64,000 nucleotides of DNA from Isoperla grammatica (GCA_945910005.1 OX246749.1:29406978-29470977), one strand, 5' to 3'. Positions 33,207 through 46,345 are shown, counted from the first letter of the stretch. Translations and numbers: made by a program. The notes: a model not told the origin generated them from the letters alone.

Positions 33207-36035
33207 CCCTGCTGAAAAATCTGCTTAGATCTTTCTAAATCTACCAAGGGGTTTAACCAGATCCAAGCAGACGCCTTCAAGCCCTTCTTAGAGCTGACTT
33301 AACTAATCAGAATAAAGAAGTCACCAAAATTTCAAAAAAGAAGAATATATCAGCATCAATAAGAAACAAGCAGTACACTTGAAATGTCAGTTCTAAGAAG
33401 TATTGAGAAGAAGTAGATGCAAGAAGAAATAAGAAGAATCAGTAAGATACTACTATTTAAGTGGACGCTAGTAGTAATAGTAAGTAGTGGATGTAAGAAG
33501 ACATGAGCAGAATCAACAAGTACCACTCTGTTATCAGATCCTAGTAGATACAATCAGAAGTGGATGTAAGAAGACATTAGCAGAATCAACCAGTACCACT
33601 GTGTAATCAGAACATAGTAGATACAATCAGAAGTGGATGTAAGAAGACATGAGCAGAATCAACAAGTACCACTCTGTAATCAGATCCTAGTAGATACAAT
33701 CAGAAGTGGATGTAAGAAGACATGAGCAGAATCAACCAGTACCACTGTGTAATCAGAACATAGTAGATAAAGTCAGAAGTGGATGTAAGAAGACATGAGC
33801 AGAATCAACAAGTACCACTGTGTAATCAGAACATAGTAGATAAAGTCAGAAGTGGATGTAAGAAGACATGAGCAGAATCAACAAGTACCACTGTGTAATC
33901 AGATCCTAGTAGATATAATAAGAAGTGGATGTAAGAAGACTTGAGCAGAATCAACAAATACCACTCTGTAATCAGATCTTAGTAGATATAATAAGAAGTG
34001 GATGTAAGAAGACATGAGCAGAATCAACAAGTACCACTCTGTAATCAGATCTTGGTAGATACAATAAGAAGTGGATTTAAGAAGATTTGAGCAGAATCAA
34101 CAAGTATTACTCTGTAATCAGATCTTAGTAGATACAATAAGAAGTGGATGTAAGAAGATATGAGCAGAATCAACAAATACCACTCTGTAATCAGATCTTA
34201 GAAGATACAAAAAGAAGTGGATGTAAGAAGATATGAGCAGAATCAACAAGCACCAGTCTGTAATCATATCTTAGTAGATACAATAAGAAGTGGATGTAAG
34301 AAGATATGAGCAGAATCAACAAGCACCACTCTGTAATCAGATCTTAGTAGATACAATAAGAAGTAGATGTAAGAAGACTTGAGCAGAATCAACAAGTACC
34401 ACTGTGTTATCAGATCCTAGTAGATACAATAAGAAGTGGATGTAAGAAGACTTGAGCAGAATCAACAAGTACCACTCTGTAATCAGTTTCTAGTAGATAC
34501 AGTAAGAAGTGGATGTAAGAAGAAATGAGCAGAATCAAGAAGTACCAGTGTGTTATCAGATCCTAGTAGATATAATAAGAAGTGGATGTAAGAAGACATG
34601 AGCAGAATCAACAAGTACCACTCTGTAATCAGATCCTAGTAGATATAATAAGAAGTGGATGTAAGAAGACATGAGCAGAATCAACAAGTACCACTCTGTA
34701 ATCAGATCCTAGTAGATATAATAAGAAGTGGATGTAAGAAGACATGAGCAGAATCAACAAGTACCACTCTGTAATCAGATCCTAGTAGATACAATTAGAA
34801 GTGGATGTAAGAAGACATGAGCAGAATCAACAAGTACCACTCTGTAATCAGATCCTAGTAGATATAATAAGAGGTGGATGTAAGAAGACATGAGCACAAT
34901 CAACAAGTACTTCTCTGTAATCAGATCCTTGTAGATACAATAAGAAGTGGATGTAAGAAGACATGAGCAGAATCAACAAGTACCACTCTGTAATCAGATC
35001 CTAGTTGATATAATAAGAAGTGGATGTAAGAAGACATGAGCAGAATCAACAAGTACCACTCTGTAATCAGATCCTAGTAGATATGATAAGAAGTGGATGT
35101 AAGAAGACATGAGCAGAATCAACAAGTACCACTCTGTTATCAGATCCTAGTTGATAAAATAAGAAGTGGATGTAAGAAGACATGAGCAGAATCAATTAAC
35201 CAGTACCACTGTGTAATCAGATCCTTGTAGATATGATAAGAAGTGGATGTAAGAAGACATGAGCAGAATCAACAAGTACCATCCTGTAATCAGATCCTAG
35301 TAGATATTATAAGAAGTGGATGTAAGAAGACATGAGCAGAATCAACAAGTACCACTCTGCTATCAGATCCTAGTTGATATAATAAGAAGTGGATGTAAGA
35401 AGACATGAGCAGAATCAACAAGTACCACTCTGTAATCAGATCCTAATAGATATGATAAGAAGTGGATGTAAGAAGACATGAGCAGAATCAACAAGTACCA
35501 CTCTGTAATCAGATCCTAGTAGATATGATAAGAAGTGGATGTAAGAAGACATGAGCAGAATCAACAAGTACTACTGTGTTATCAAATCCTTGTAGATAGT
35601 ATAAGAAGTGGATGTAAGAAGACATGAGCAGAATCAACAAGTACCACTCTGTTATCAGATCTTAGTAGATATAATAAGAAGTGGATGTAAGAAGACATGA
35701 GCAGAATCAACAAGTACCACTCTGTTATCAGATCTTAGTAGATATAATAAGAAGTGGATGTAAGAAGAAATGAGCAGAATCAAGAAGTACCACTCTGTTA
35801 TCAGATCTTAGTAGATATAATAAGATGTGGATGTAAGAAGACTTGAGCAGAATCAACTAGTACCACTCTGTAATCAGATCTTAGTAGATATAATAAGAAG
35901 TGGATGTAAGGAGACATGAGCAGAATCAACAAGTACCACTCTGTTATCAGATCTTAGTAGATATAATAAGAAGTGGATGTAAGCATAAAGTGCAGAATCA
36001 ACAAGTACCAGTCTGTAATAATCAGTGCCTAGTAG
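33207..36035. repeat. 73-bp tandem array with leader
   Basis: A leader beginning CCCTGCTGAAAAATCTGCTTAG passes through degenerate AAGAAGTAGATG-like repeats into about 35 units of a 73-bp repeat (AGTGGATGTAAGAAGACATG, AATCAACAAGTACCACTCTG). The same leader, inverted, borders the 36-bp array at 41505-42670, so both may be parts of one family of element with internal tandem repeats. Confidence 0.9.
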
Positions 36036-36879
36036 AAGAGCCCCTTCAATTTCGTGTGACCCCCAACTTAAACAGTAAGAATAATGGTTCAGGCACGCAA
36101 TCACATCGTACATCCCGACACTCTTGAAAAATATAAAACTACATACAATTTTTTTTATCTCATATCTCCCGCCCGTTATATTTTTTCTTATTTGCAAACT
36201 GCGAATGAGAAGTGGGCAGGGTAAAAGGGGGGCGGCGTGGCGCTAGGTAGCGAGACCGTAGCCGGGGGGTGGGGGACGGGCAGTACAATCGCATCACGAC
36301 TTGTCGAGTTGTGAGTGTGCATTCGAATTAGTTCAAAACTATCCCTAGTTCAAATGACTGACAACAAAAAGGCTTTCTGACTCCAAAGAAAATTGATCTT
36401 ATGTATTTTTCCGTACATTTTGTGAAGATAAGTTTGCACAATTTTCCGCCTTCGGCAAATGACTCTATACCGCCACCCCTTCTCTTTCAAATATCAATAC
36501 ACTTTTATAAGTCTATGGTTAAACTATGAATTCACCCAACAAAGACCCTCAGGATGAAATTCTAGGTGTCCTAATGGAGCAAGCAGGTAACTGTGTATCC
36601 GCTGAGTGAGAGTTTATTGTTTAATTGTATCTCAAGAATGTAGGCTATAACGATTAACGATGAAGTTACGTTTATATCTGACATCAAAGTCAGTATCGCG
36701 GGCGACAGCACACGAAGAGCCGTAAAGTACGCCGAAAATGTACATGTACAAAATGTTGGTACGGGTAAGGTTGATACAATTGTTGGTAGTCTAGGTAATT
36801 ATTTACAACTTACGAACTTAACTACAACTATTTACAATTATTATTTACATTTGATAACAAGTATAGAATAGTTTAAACT
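36036..36879. other. Unique DNA with a GC-rich patch
   Basis: A GC-rich stretch at about 36205-36290 contains G-runs. The rest is AT-rich; no open frame or terminal repeat was identified. Confidence 0.4.
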
Positions 36880-37440
36880 AGAAGAAGAACGAATGAGACT
36901 AAACAAGTTCCAACAAGAGCTTGTTATAATAAGAACAGCACAGTTTGAACTAGTCGAAGAATACATAAGATGGAACTAGATGCAGTAAGATCATTTTGTA
37001 TCAAGAATAGAATAGTTAGTTAAAACTAGAAGAACGAATGAGACTAAACAAGTTCCAACAAGAGCTTGTTATAATAAGAACAGCACAGTTTGAACTAGTC
37101 GAAGAATACATAAGATGGAACTAGATGCAGTAAGATCATTTTGTATCAAGAATAGAATAGGTAGTTAAAACTAGAAGAACGAATGAGACTAAACAAGTTC
37201 CAACAAGAGCTTGTTATAATAAGAACAGCACAGTTTGAACTAGAAGAAGAATCCATAAGATGGAACTAGATGCAGTAAGATCATTTTGTATCAAGAATAG
37301 AATAGGTAGTTAAAACTAGAAGAAGAAGAAGAACGAATGAGACTAAACAAGATCTAACAAGAAATTATTATATAATAAGAACGGCATACTTTGAACTAGA
37401 AGAAGAATCCGTGAGATGGAACTAGATGCAGTGAGTTCAT
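36880..37440. repeat. ~145-bp tandem repeat, four units
   Basis: Four units marked by GAATGAGACTAAACAAGTTCC and TGGAACTAGATGCAGTAAG. The last is more diverged. Confidence 0.9.
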
Positions 37441-38000
37441 TTTATATTTTTTTATCCATGTTACGTTTAAACGAACTACACGTATTTGTATTGGGGTAGT
37501 AATGTTTTGTGTATTTGTTTGTCACGGCGATTCTGTGCATCGACCCATACTGTATGGATGGGTAAGGGCGATTCAGTGTCCGTGCCAAGGCGATCCTGTG
37601 CTACGGCTCATACTGTATGGGCACAGATAACGGATTGTTGGTAAAGGTCTTGACACATAATTTTTGTGTCACTGCGATTCTGGGCTACGGCCCATAGGTA
37701 CTGTATGGGTCGAGGCCATTCTGGAAGAGACCAACAAAATTACTTTTCTGTCACAAGACCCATTCGGAAACACTTTGACAATTACCGTGGTACATTTCGG
37801 TGCTACGGCGATTCTGTACTACAGCGATTCTGTGTCAAGACCTACACTTCTTGCCCACACCACCCACACTGTTCAAGGACTTTAACAAAACTACTGGTCT
37901 GTGTCAAGACCCATTAGGAAACACTTTCGTTGAAGAATTCTGTGTCACGACGCTTCTGTGCCAAGGCGATTCTGTGCCAATGTCCCGCCCCTATTTGTCG
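37441..38000. repeat. Degenerate GGCGATTCTGTG repeats
   Basis: Irregularly spaced, diverged copies of GGCGATTCTGTG(C/T)(C/T)A and CATACTGTATGGG. No coding region supported. Confidence 0.55.
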
Positions 38001-38900
38001 AATGTTAATTATAATAGTATTACCTTCCGTTCACCGATATATCTAATAATATTTAATATGTGTTTGTATTTTAATAACTATAAGCATAACACACACTAAA
38101 ATACTTAAGTTTTACGAATACTAAATTTGTTGGTGAAACTTTAGTTGAGACAATATATTATCTAAATCTATTCGAAAAGTGTATCTCCTCTAGAAGCTGG
38201 GTTGTTCCAATAAACCTTTGCACGACTGGAAAGCGGAATCATTAGGCTTACCATTTACGTACGGTTCAGCTAGCACAGTTGCAATATGTTTAAACAATGA
38301 CAAATTTGTAATTACTACACTTAATGTCTAAAACCCCAAAATTATTATAGTTTACCTGCCCCAATGACGGGACAGCTTGACCACAGATAACGGATTGGCT
38401 TGACGATGTTTGTTCAACCTTGCATTGCACTGAGCGCCTGTATGTATGTGACACCCAATGCGTAGCTGTAGCGCGGGTTGCCTAATCTTAGGGCGATAGT
38501 CAAGATCGTGCCGATTGTTTCTTGAAGAAATCGGCCTTTTCGCCTCCGGGGGAGTAAATATCAATAAACAATACATAAATCGGGTTGTGTGCATCATTGT
38601 AAACTACAGTAAACAGTTTTTGTCGATCACTTATGAAACAAAATGGTATATAATATGTGTGCGTGAAAGAAAATATAGTGATGAGCATAATATTATTGAG
38701 TGGTGCATTAGAAGCCCAATATTCCGTGAGTATGCTAAAGAATTCGATGAAAAATACATGTTCTAAAAATAGTATTTGAAATATTTGACTTTGAGGAATA
38801 CTAAGTCCCCCAAATTAGGTAAATTGCTCTATTCTAATGTAATCTCATTTAATGGGAAAGACAAAATTACCTGTTCCATCAGTAGGCCTCCATACATCAC
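38001..38900. other. Unique DNA, no gene seen
   Basis: The longest plus-strand frame (38515-38766) has 83 codons, no recognisable domain and no splice context. I treat it as non-coding. Confidence 0.4.
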
Positions 38901-39075
38901 AATGAAATAAAATTAAAGCCGAAACGGGATGTTTCGCCGCGTGGTGGGTAATGACACGGATAAGGGATTGTAATAAGGTGATCCTTATCTTGACGTTTCG
39001 TCCCTTCTGTGAGGGACATCTTATCAACACACGACACGACGCGGCGCAAACTTCCCGTTTTATTTTTATTTCATT
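38901..39075. mobile_element. Hairpin element with ACGTTTCG core
   Basis: Imperfect inverted arms (AATGAAATAAAATTAAAGCC on the left; complement TTTATTTTTATTTCATT on the right, including CGGGA and GCCGCGT) enclose TTGACGTTTCGTCCC. No TSD assigned. Confidence 0.45.
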
Positions 39076-39282
39076 AATACCGAGCCGCGAAAGCTTAAAA
39101 TGTGAATTAATAATAATGATAATGATACTGATAAACGTTTTATACCCTCTTCAGGCGACTGCGTATTGCCGTATTGAAATAGTTGGGAAGGAATGTTCGA
39201 GGGCTATTAGTTTGGCTCAATCCCGGCATTCATCCTTCGTCCTTGTGAGTTGTGACTGAGGAAACTATCATAAAAACCTTCA

Positions 39283-39352
39283 GCCCAGTTGCCGGTAGCA
39301 AGTATCGAACCGGTAGCTCTCGAATTAGAAGCTCGTGAGCTCTATCAGTTGC
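39283..39352 (-). ncRNA. tRNA-like sequence, probably a SINE head
   Basis: On the minus strand TAGTGCAACTGATAGAGC (A-box-like) is followed about 30 bases later by ACCGGTTCGATACTTG (B-box-like), the spacing of a tRNA. The acceptor stem is poor, so a tRNA-derived SINE or pseudogene is likelier than a working tRNA. Confidence 0.4.
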
Positions 39353-40099
39353 ACTATTGTAATAATATAAACCACGATCTCTGCAAATCCTGGCTTGGGC
39401 ACGGATGTCATGTGTTGTTTTTTCATTCTCATAGTCAACCACTCATCGTCTCGATTAGCCTCGTTGCAAAAATATGGGACGTAAACCCCAAGTATCATCA
39501 TCGTAATAATAATTATCATAATATGTATGTGTGTTATTATGTATGAAGGAAAAAACACACACTACAACCATGCTGTCGCAAAAGATTACTACCGCCACCG
39601 GTATTTACATCGTATTCGTATGACCACCTGCAGATATGGCCATCATCACTCGCATGTGTGAACAAGCAGTGAAAGCAACCCTGTCCGGCCGTTAAAACTT
39701 ATTTGAAATGTTTACAATGCCACATGCCTATAGGGATGGGCTGGCCGACTTCCTTCCATTCAAGGCTAACCGCTCACAGACCCGCCGCATTCTTCTTCGG
39801 CACTCTGAACGAACAAGTCGCAGGCATTGGACACATAAAGCCGCAGGTGTAGAAGACAAGAGTTTCAACTTCCAACGCTGATATTCTTAACTTTTGTTTC
39901 AGTACCATACCATACGATTGTATTTTGTTGTGTTGCAGATGATCTTGCCTACATGAAGTTGGTCTAGAGCTGATTGTTTCAACGCTCAGTTGTCAAAAAT
40001 TAGCAATATACACTATTTCTGTTTCAGACCTCGCTCACCACCAATCTGTCATGTTGGAAATCATATTTTCTCGTGACGGCAACCATGTCGAATTACATT
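39353..40099. other. Unique DNA, no gene seen
   Basis: No supported gene or element. Confidence 0.4.
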
Positions 40100-41180
40100 A
40101 TTACTGCGATTCAGCTTCATATTACCATATTACGCACCTAATACAACTTCTCCGTTTCATATTGCTGACGTTATCACTGCGATTTAGCTTGATATAATAT
40201 ACAAAACTTCTCTGTTTCAGATTGCTGACGTTATCACTGCGATTTAACTTGATATAATATACAAAACTTCTCTATTTTAGATTGCTGACGTTATCACTGC
40301 GATTTAGCTTGATATAATATACAAAACTTCTCTGTTTCAGATTGCTGACGTTATCACTACGATTTAACTTGATATAATATACAAAACTTCTCTGTTTCAG
40401 ATTGCTGACGTTATCACTGCGATTTAACTTGATATAATATACAAAACTTCACTGTTTCAGATTGCTGGCGTTATCACTGCGATTAAACTTGATATAATAT
40501 ACAAAACTTCTCTGTTTCAGATTGCTGACGTTATCACTGCGATTTAACTTGATATAATATACAAAACTTCTCTGTTTCAGATTGCTGACGTTATCACTGC
40601 GATTTTACTTGATATTATGTAGAAAAACTTCTCTGTTTCAGATTGCTGACGTTATCACTGCATTTTACTTGATACAATATACAAAACTTCTCTGTTTCAG
40701 ATTGCTGACGTTATCACTGCATTTGACTTGATACAATAAACAAAACTTCTCTGTTTCTGATTGCTGACGTTATCACTGCGATTTATCTTGATATAATGTA
40801 GAAAACTTCTCTATTTCAGATTGCTGACGTTATCACTGCGATTTAACTTGATATAATATACAAAACTTCTCTGTTTCAGATTGCTGACGTTATCACTGCG
40901 ATTTAACTTGATATAATATAGAAAAACTTCTCTATTTCAGATTGCTGACGTTATCACTGCGATTTAACTTGATCTAATATACAAAACTTCTCTGTTTCAG
41001 ATTGCTGACATTATCATTGCGATTTAACTTGATATTATGTACCTAATTAATTTCCACTGTTTTTGATTGCAGGCGCTTACACTGCGATTTAGCTTGTTAT
41101 AACTTATAATGTACCTAATAGAGCTCCGCTGTTATAGATTGCTGACGTTAGCACTGCGTTTTAGTTTATTATTTATGCAC
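40100..41180. repeat. 60-bp tandem array
   Basis: About 17 units of a 60-bp repeat (AAAACTTCTCTGTTTCAG then ATTGCTGACGTTATCACTG). Both edges are diverged. Each unit contains TTCTCTGTTTCAG, a good match to an intron 3' end. No exon follows. Confidence 0.93.
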
Positions 41181-41504
41181 TAACACTCCACTGTTTTAGA
41201 TCTCTAAGTCTATAGTAGTGTCTTGTTGTTTCTAGTCCGGTATGTTCTTCTTGACAATAGTTCATTCGTGTCAAGCTGGGTCTAGTGGAGCCTTATTGTC
41301 TCTCTTTGTATGTGCTCTTATTTAAACTTGCCGATTCTTGTGGTCTTGTTGTGTCTGATTGTATAACGCTTGTTAGAACTTCTCTGTACTTGCTTTCTCT
41401 AGTCTTGACTGGTGTTTCATTCTTGTCTGTTCTTGTCTCTTTGAAACTTGTCTGATCAATTGGTACAATTTAATAAAAAAAGATGACAAGAATTTTCAAC
41501 AGGG
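41181..41504. other. Degenerate TCTTGT-rich DNA
   Basis: Loose repeats around CTTGTCT/TCTAGT; no gene. Confidence 0.4.
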
Positions 41505-42670
41505 TAGAACCACTTCCTCTGAGATCTGACCAAGTCTGCCTAGAACCGCTTCCTCTGAGGTCTGACCAGGTCTGCCTAAAACCACTTCCACTGAGGTCTG
41601 ACCAGGTCTGCCTAGAACCGCTTCCACTGAGGTCTGACCAGGTCTGCCTAAAACCGCTTCCACTGAGGTCTGACTAGGTCTGCCTAGAACCGCTTCCTCT
41701 GATCTCTGACCAAGTTTGCCTAGAACCGCTTCCTCTGAGGTCTGACCAGGTCTGCCTAAAACCGCTTCCACTGAGGTCTGACCAGGTCTGCCTAAAACCA
41801 CTTCCACTGAGGTCTGACTAGGTCTGCCTAAAACCGCTTCCTCTGAGCTCTGACCAAATCTGTCTAGACCCGCTTCCTGTGAGCTCTGACTAGGTCTGCC
41901 TAGAACCGCTTCCTCTGAGCTCTGACTAGGTCTGCCTAGAACCACTTCCACTGAGGTCTGACCAGGTCTGCCTAGAACCGCTTCCTCTGAGCTCTGACCA
42001 GGTCTGCCTAGAACCGCTTCCACTGAGCTCTGACTAGGTCTGCCTAGAACCGCTTCCTCTGAGGTCTGACCAGGTCTGCCTAGAACCGCTTCCACTGAGC
42101 TCTGACTAAGTCTGCCTAGAACCACTTTCACTGAGGTCTGACCAAGTCTGCCTAGAACCGCTTTCACTGAGCTCTGACTAGGTCTGCCTAGAACCGCTTC
42201 CTTTGAGGTCTGACCAGGTCTGCCTAAAACCGCTTCCACTGAGGTCTGACCAAGTCTGCCTAGAACCGCTTCCTCTGAGGTCTGACCAGGTCTGCCTAAA
42301 ACCACTTCCACTGAGGTCTGATTAGGTCTGCCTAGAACCGCTTCCACTCAGCTCTGACTAGGTCTGCCTAGAACCGCTTCCTCTGAGCTCTGACTAGGTC
42401 TGCCTAGAACCGCTTCCTCTGAGCTCTGACTAGGTCTGCCTAGAACCGCTTCCACTGAGCTCTGACTAGGTCTGCCTAGAACCGCTTCCACTGAGCTCTG
42501 CCTAGGTCTGCCTAGAACCGCTTCCTCTGAGCTCTGACTAGGTCTGCCTAGAACCGCTTCCACTGAGCTCTGACTAGGTCTGCCTAGAACCGCTTCCTCT
42601 GAGCTCTGACTAGGTCTGCCTAGAACCGCTTCCTCTGAGCTCTGACCAGGTCTGCCTAGAACCGCTTCTA
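41505..42670. repeat. 36-bp tandem array
   Basis: About 32 units of a 36-bp repeat (TCTGCCTAGAACCGCTTCC then TCTGAGCTCTGACTAGG). On the minus strand it gives a stop-free 12-residue repeat (EAVLGRPSQSSV), broken at 42348-42350 by a TGA from one substitution. No start, splice context or non-repetitive coding sequence adjoins it, so coding is not supported. Confidence 0.93.
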
Positions 42671-43027
42671 CAAGGGTCTGATTGAGACTAGTAAGAATTG
42701 CTTCCACTTATTACTGATCGGGACTGGTAAGCACCACTTCCCCTAAGATCTGATAATGACTGCTAAGAAACATATCTGTTAAGAACTGATTGCAACTGCT
42801 AAAAACCATTTCCACTTAGTTCTGATGAAGACTACTGAACCACAGAAGGAATAACTTATTCTGCTAAACCTGCTAAATACCACTTAAAACTTCTTCCACT
42901 TACAGGGGCCATAACGGGCTTAATTCTGCTTAGATCTTCTTATAGTGTACTTCCTGAATCTGACTATATCTACTTCCACTAGGACGTTGAAATTGCTAAG
43001 CAGAACTAGGCAGATTTTTCAGCAGGG
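42671..43027 (-). repeat. Leader of the 36-bp array
   Basis: Increasingly diverged relatives of the array unit run to 43027, where the minus strand begins CCCTGCTGAAAAATCTGCCTAG. This matches the leader at 33207 of the 73-bp array. Confidence 0.55.
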
Positions 43028-43164
43028 TTAAGACGAAGTAAATGCCCTTACACCTGGCATGAGCTATGAGGAAAAGGAAGCCTGACACGACTGGAAAACC
43101 AGAAAATGCATGATGGCCCAATAAGCCAAAAATGCAGGCATAGGAAAAAAAAGAAGATCTCTCT

Positions 43165-43490
43165 GCCTAAAACCTCTGGCTGAAGTAGCACGTTTCTGAA
43201 CTGCGCTCCGCTAGCTTCATTGCGAGGTGCAAGCGCTCTCTCTGCCTGGAACCTCTGGCTGAAGTAGCACGTTTCTGAACTGCGCTCCGCTAGCTTCATT
43301 GCGAGGTGCAACCACTCTCTCTGCCTGAAACCTCTGGCTGAAGTAGCACGTTTCTGAACTGCGCTCCGCTAGCTTCATTGCGAGGTGCAACCGCTCTCTC
43401 TGCCTGGAACCTCTGGCTGAAGTAGCACGTTTCTGAACTGCGCTCCGCTAGCTTCATTGCGAGGTGCAACCGCTCTCTTTGCGTGGAACC
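43165..43490. repeat. 78-bp tandem repeat, four units
   Basis: Four near-identical units containing CCTCTGGCTGAAGTAGCACG and TAGCTTCATTGCGAGGTGC. 78 is divisible by three, so minus-strand frames remain open by chance. Confidence 0.93.
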
Positions 43491-43497
43491 TGGTACC

Positions 43498-43790
43498 CAC
43501 AAATGACACATTCAACATTTCTTTACAAGGTTGTACGAGGTACACCACAGGCATTACATAACTTACCAGATTATAGACATAACATGAATATTCTAGCAGG
43601 TAACTTCCTAACACATGAACACATTCAACATTTCTCTACAAGGTTGTACGAGGTACACCACAGGTCTTACATAACCTACCAGATTATAGACATAACATGA
43701 ATATTCTAGCAGATAACTTCCTAACACATGTTTGAACACATTCAACATTTCTTTACAAGGTTAAACGAGGTACACCACAGGTCTTACATA
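43498..43790. repeat. 113-bp tandem array, first part
   Basis: Units with GAACACATTCAACATTTC, TACGAGGTACACCACAGG and ATTCTAGCAGGTAACTTCC. Interrupted at 43791 by a hairpin element. Confidence 0.93.
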
Positions 43791-44249
43791 GTATATTAAG
43801 TGAGGAAAGGATCCAACAGCTTACCTTCGTGTAGTAAGATGACGGATTTGCGAGTTTGAAGTACAAATAAAGACAATACAAAATATAACGAGACGTTTCG
43901 ACCGAGGTCTTGCTCACTCGAGAGAAGAATGGCTACTGCAACTACTCTAGTCAACTAAACAACTATAATAAACTAGACTAAAATATATATATATATATAT
44001 GTACAATATTTACAAGGCACTACAGCGCCTTGTAATAAAATATATATTTATATATTTTAGTCTAGTTTATTATAGTTGTTTAGTTGACTAGAGTAGTTGC
44101 AGTAGCCATTCTTCTCTCGAGTGAGCAAGACCTCGGTCAAAACGTCTCGTTATATTTTGTATTATGTCTTTATTTGTACTTCAAACTCGCAAATCCGTCA
44201 TCTTACTACACGAAGGTAAGCTGTTGGATCCTTTCCTCACTTAATATAC
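43791..44249. mobile_element. Long hairpin (fold-back) element
   Basis: Begins GTATATTAAGTGAGGAAAGG and ends with its inverse. Arms of about 220 bp are almost perfect inverted repeats (including CGAGACGTTTCGACC and CTCGAGAGAAGAATGG) meeting at an AT-rich centre near 44020. It sits in the 113-bp array: ACAGGTCTTACATA occurs just before it and again about 30 bp after it, so the insertion may include the 30-bp tail. No coding capacity. A diverged relative is at 10170-10425. Confidence 0.8.
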
Positions 44250-44296
44250 CATTCCAGCCGATTGGCACCTACTTTCATAACAGGTCTTACATAACT

Positions 44297-44756
44297 TACC
44301 AGATCAGTGGCGTATTCACGGGGGGGGAGGGGGGGGACAAAACCCCCCCCTTTTGCAAAGGAAACATGGAAAATGACCGTTTACATTTCATTTCAATAGA
44401 CAGCATTTCAATAGACAGTATCAATAGACAGTATTTCAATAGTCAGTTAGATGTTTTACTTTATAATTATTGTTTATTGTTGTAATTAAAAGCAAAAGCA
44501 ATACGAAAAATATGCAAATTATTGATTGAGGTTCCTTTTATTAGCGGTGCTAAGGAAAAAATGTGTTGCCAGAAACTCAGTAATCTTGTTTCAATTGGCC
44601 GCTGTAAAACGCACAGATTTTCACTAAAATTTCCTTGACGAGATTTTTTTCGGGGGGCAAGCCCCCCGGAACTCCAGTTATGTTTCGGCATCCACTCTCT
44701 ATATGGGTTGAAAACCCCCCCCTTTCCCAATTCCTGGATACGCCACTGTACCAGAT
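44297..44756. mobile_element. Non-autonomous hAT element with 8-bp TSD
   Basis: Element 44305-44748 begins CAGTGGCGTATTC and ends GGATACGCCACTG. TACCAGAT flanks it at 44297-44304 and 44749-44756, an exact 8-bp duplication as made by hAT transposases. The interior has G-rich and C-rich subterminal blocks and no transposase. It interrupts a unit of the 113-bp array. Confidence 0.88.
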
Positions 44757-46345
44757 TATAAACATAACATGAATGTTCTAGCAGGTAACTTTCTAACACA
44801 TGAACACATTCAACATTTCTTTACAAGGTTGTACGAGGTACACCACAGGTATTACATAACCTCTTAGATTATAAACATAACATGAATATTCTAGCAGGTA
44901 ACTTCCTAACACATGAACACATTCAACATTTCTTTACAAGGTTGTACGAGGTACACCACAGGTATTACATAACCAACCAGATTATAAACATAACATGAAT
45001 ATTCTAGCAGGTAACTTCCTAACACATGAACACATTCAACATTTCTTTACAAGGTTATACGAGGTACACCACAGGTATTACATAACCTACCAGATTATAA
45101 ACATAACATGAATATTCTAGCAGGTAACTTCCTAACACATGAACACATTCAACATTTCTTTACAAGGTTGTACGAGGTACACCACAGGTATTACATAACC
45201 TACCAGATTATAAACATAACATGAATATTCTAGCAGGTAACTTCCTAACACATGAACACATTCAACATTTCTTTACAAGGTTATACGAGGTACACCACAG
45301 GTATTACATAACCTACCAGATTATAAACATGACATGAATATTCTAGCAGGTAACTTCCTAACACATGAACACATTCAACATTTCTTTAGGTTATACGAGG
45401 TACACCACAGGTATTACATAACCTACCAGATTATAAACATAGCATGAATATTCTAGCAGGTAACTTCCTATAACACATGAACACATTCAACATTTCTTTA
45501 CAAGGTTATACGAGGTACACCACAGGTATAACATAACCTACCAGATTATAAATACAACATAAATAATAAATATACTAATAAATTGCTAACGTCCTAACAA
45601 ATGACAAATTCAAAATATCTTTACAAGGTTGTACGAGGCACACAACAGGTATTACATAACTTACCAGATTATAAACATAACATGAATATTCTAGCAGGTA
45701 ACTTCCTAACACATGAACACATTCAACATTTCTTTACAAGGTTATACGAGGTACACCACAGGTATTACATAACCTACCAGATTATAAACATAACATGAAC
45801 ATTCTAGCAGGTAACTTCCTAACACATGAACACATTCAACATTTCTTTACAAGGTTGTACGAGGTACACCACAGGTATTACATAACCTACCAGATTATAA
45901 ACATAACATGAATATTCTAGCAGGTAACTTCCTAACACATGAACACATTCAACATTTCTTTACAAGGTTATACGAGGTACACCACAGGTATTACATAACC
46001 TACCAGATTATAAACATGACATGAATATTCTAGCAGGTAACTTCCTAACACATGAACACATTCAACATTTCTTTACAAGGTTATACGAGGTACACCACAG
46101 GTATAACATAACCTACCAGATTATAAATACAACATAATAAATATACTAATAAATTGCTAACGTCCTAACAAATGACAAATTCAAAATATCTTTACAAGGT
46201 TGTACGAGGCACACCACAGGTATTACATAACTTACCAGATTATAAACATAACATGAATATTCTAGCAGGTAACTTCCTAACACATGAACACATTCAACAT
46301 TTCTTTACAAGGTTGTACGAGGTACACCACAGGTCTTACACGACG
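44757..46345. repeat. 113-bp tandem array, second part
   Basis: About 14 units. A longer variant with AACATAAATAATAAATATAC and TTGCTAACGTCC occurs near 45550 and 46130, suggesting a higher-order block of about 580 bp. Confidence 0.93.

Noticed and set aside
41496..42707. Minus-strand 12-residue repeat protein (EAVLGRPSQSSV)
   Set aside because: A by-product of a 36-bp unit; broken by a TGA, without a supported start, signal or unique domain.
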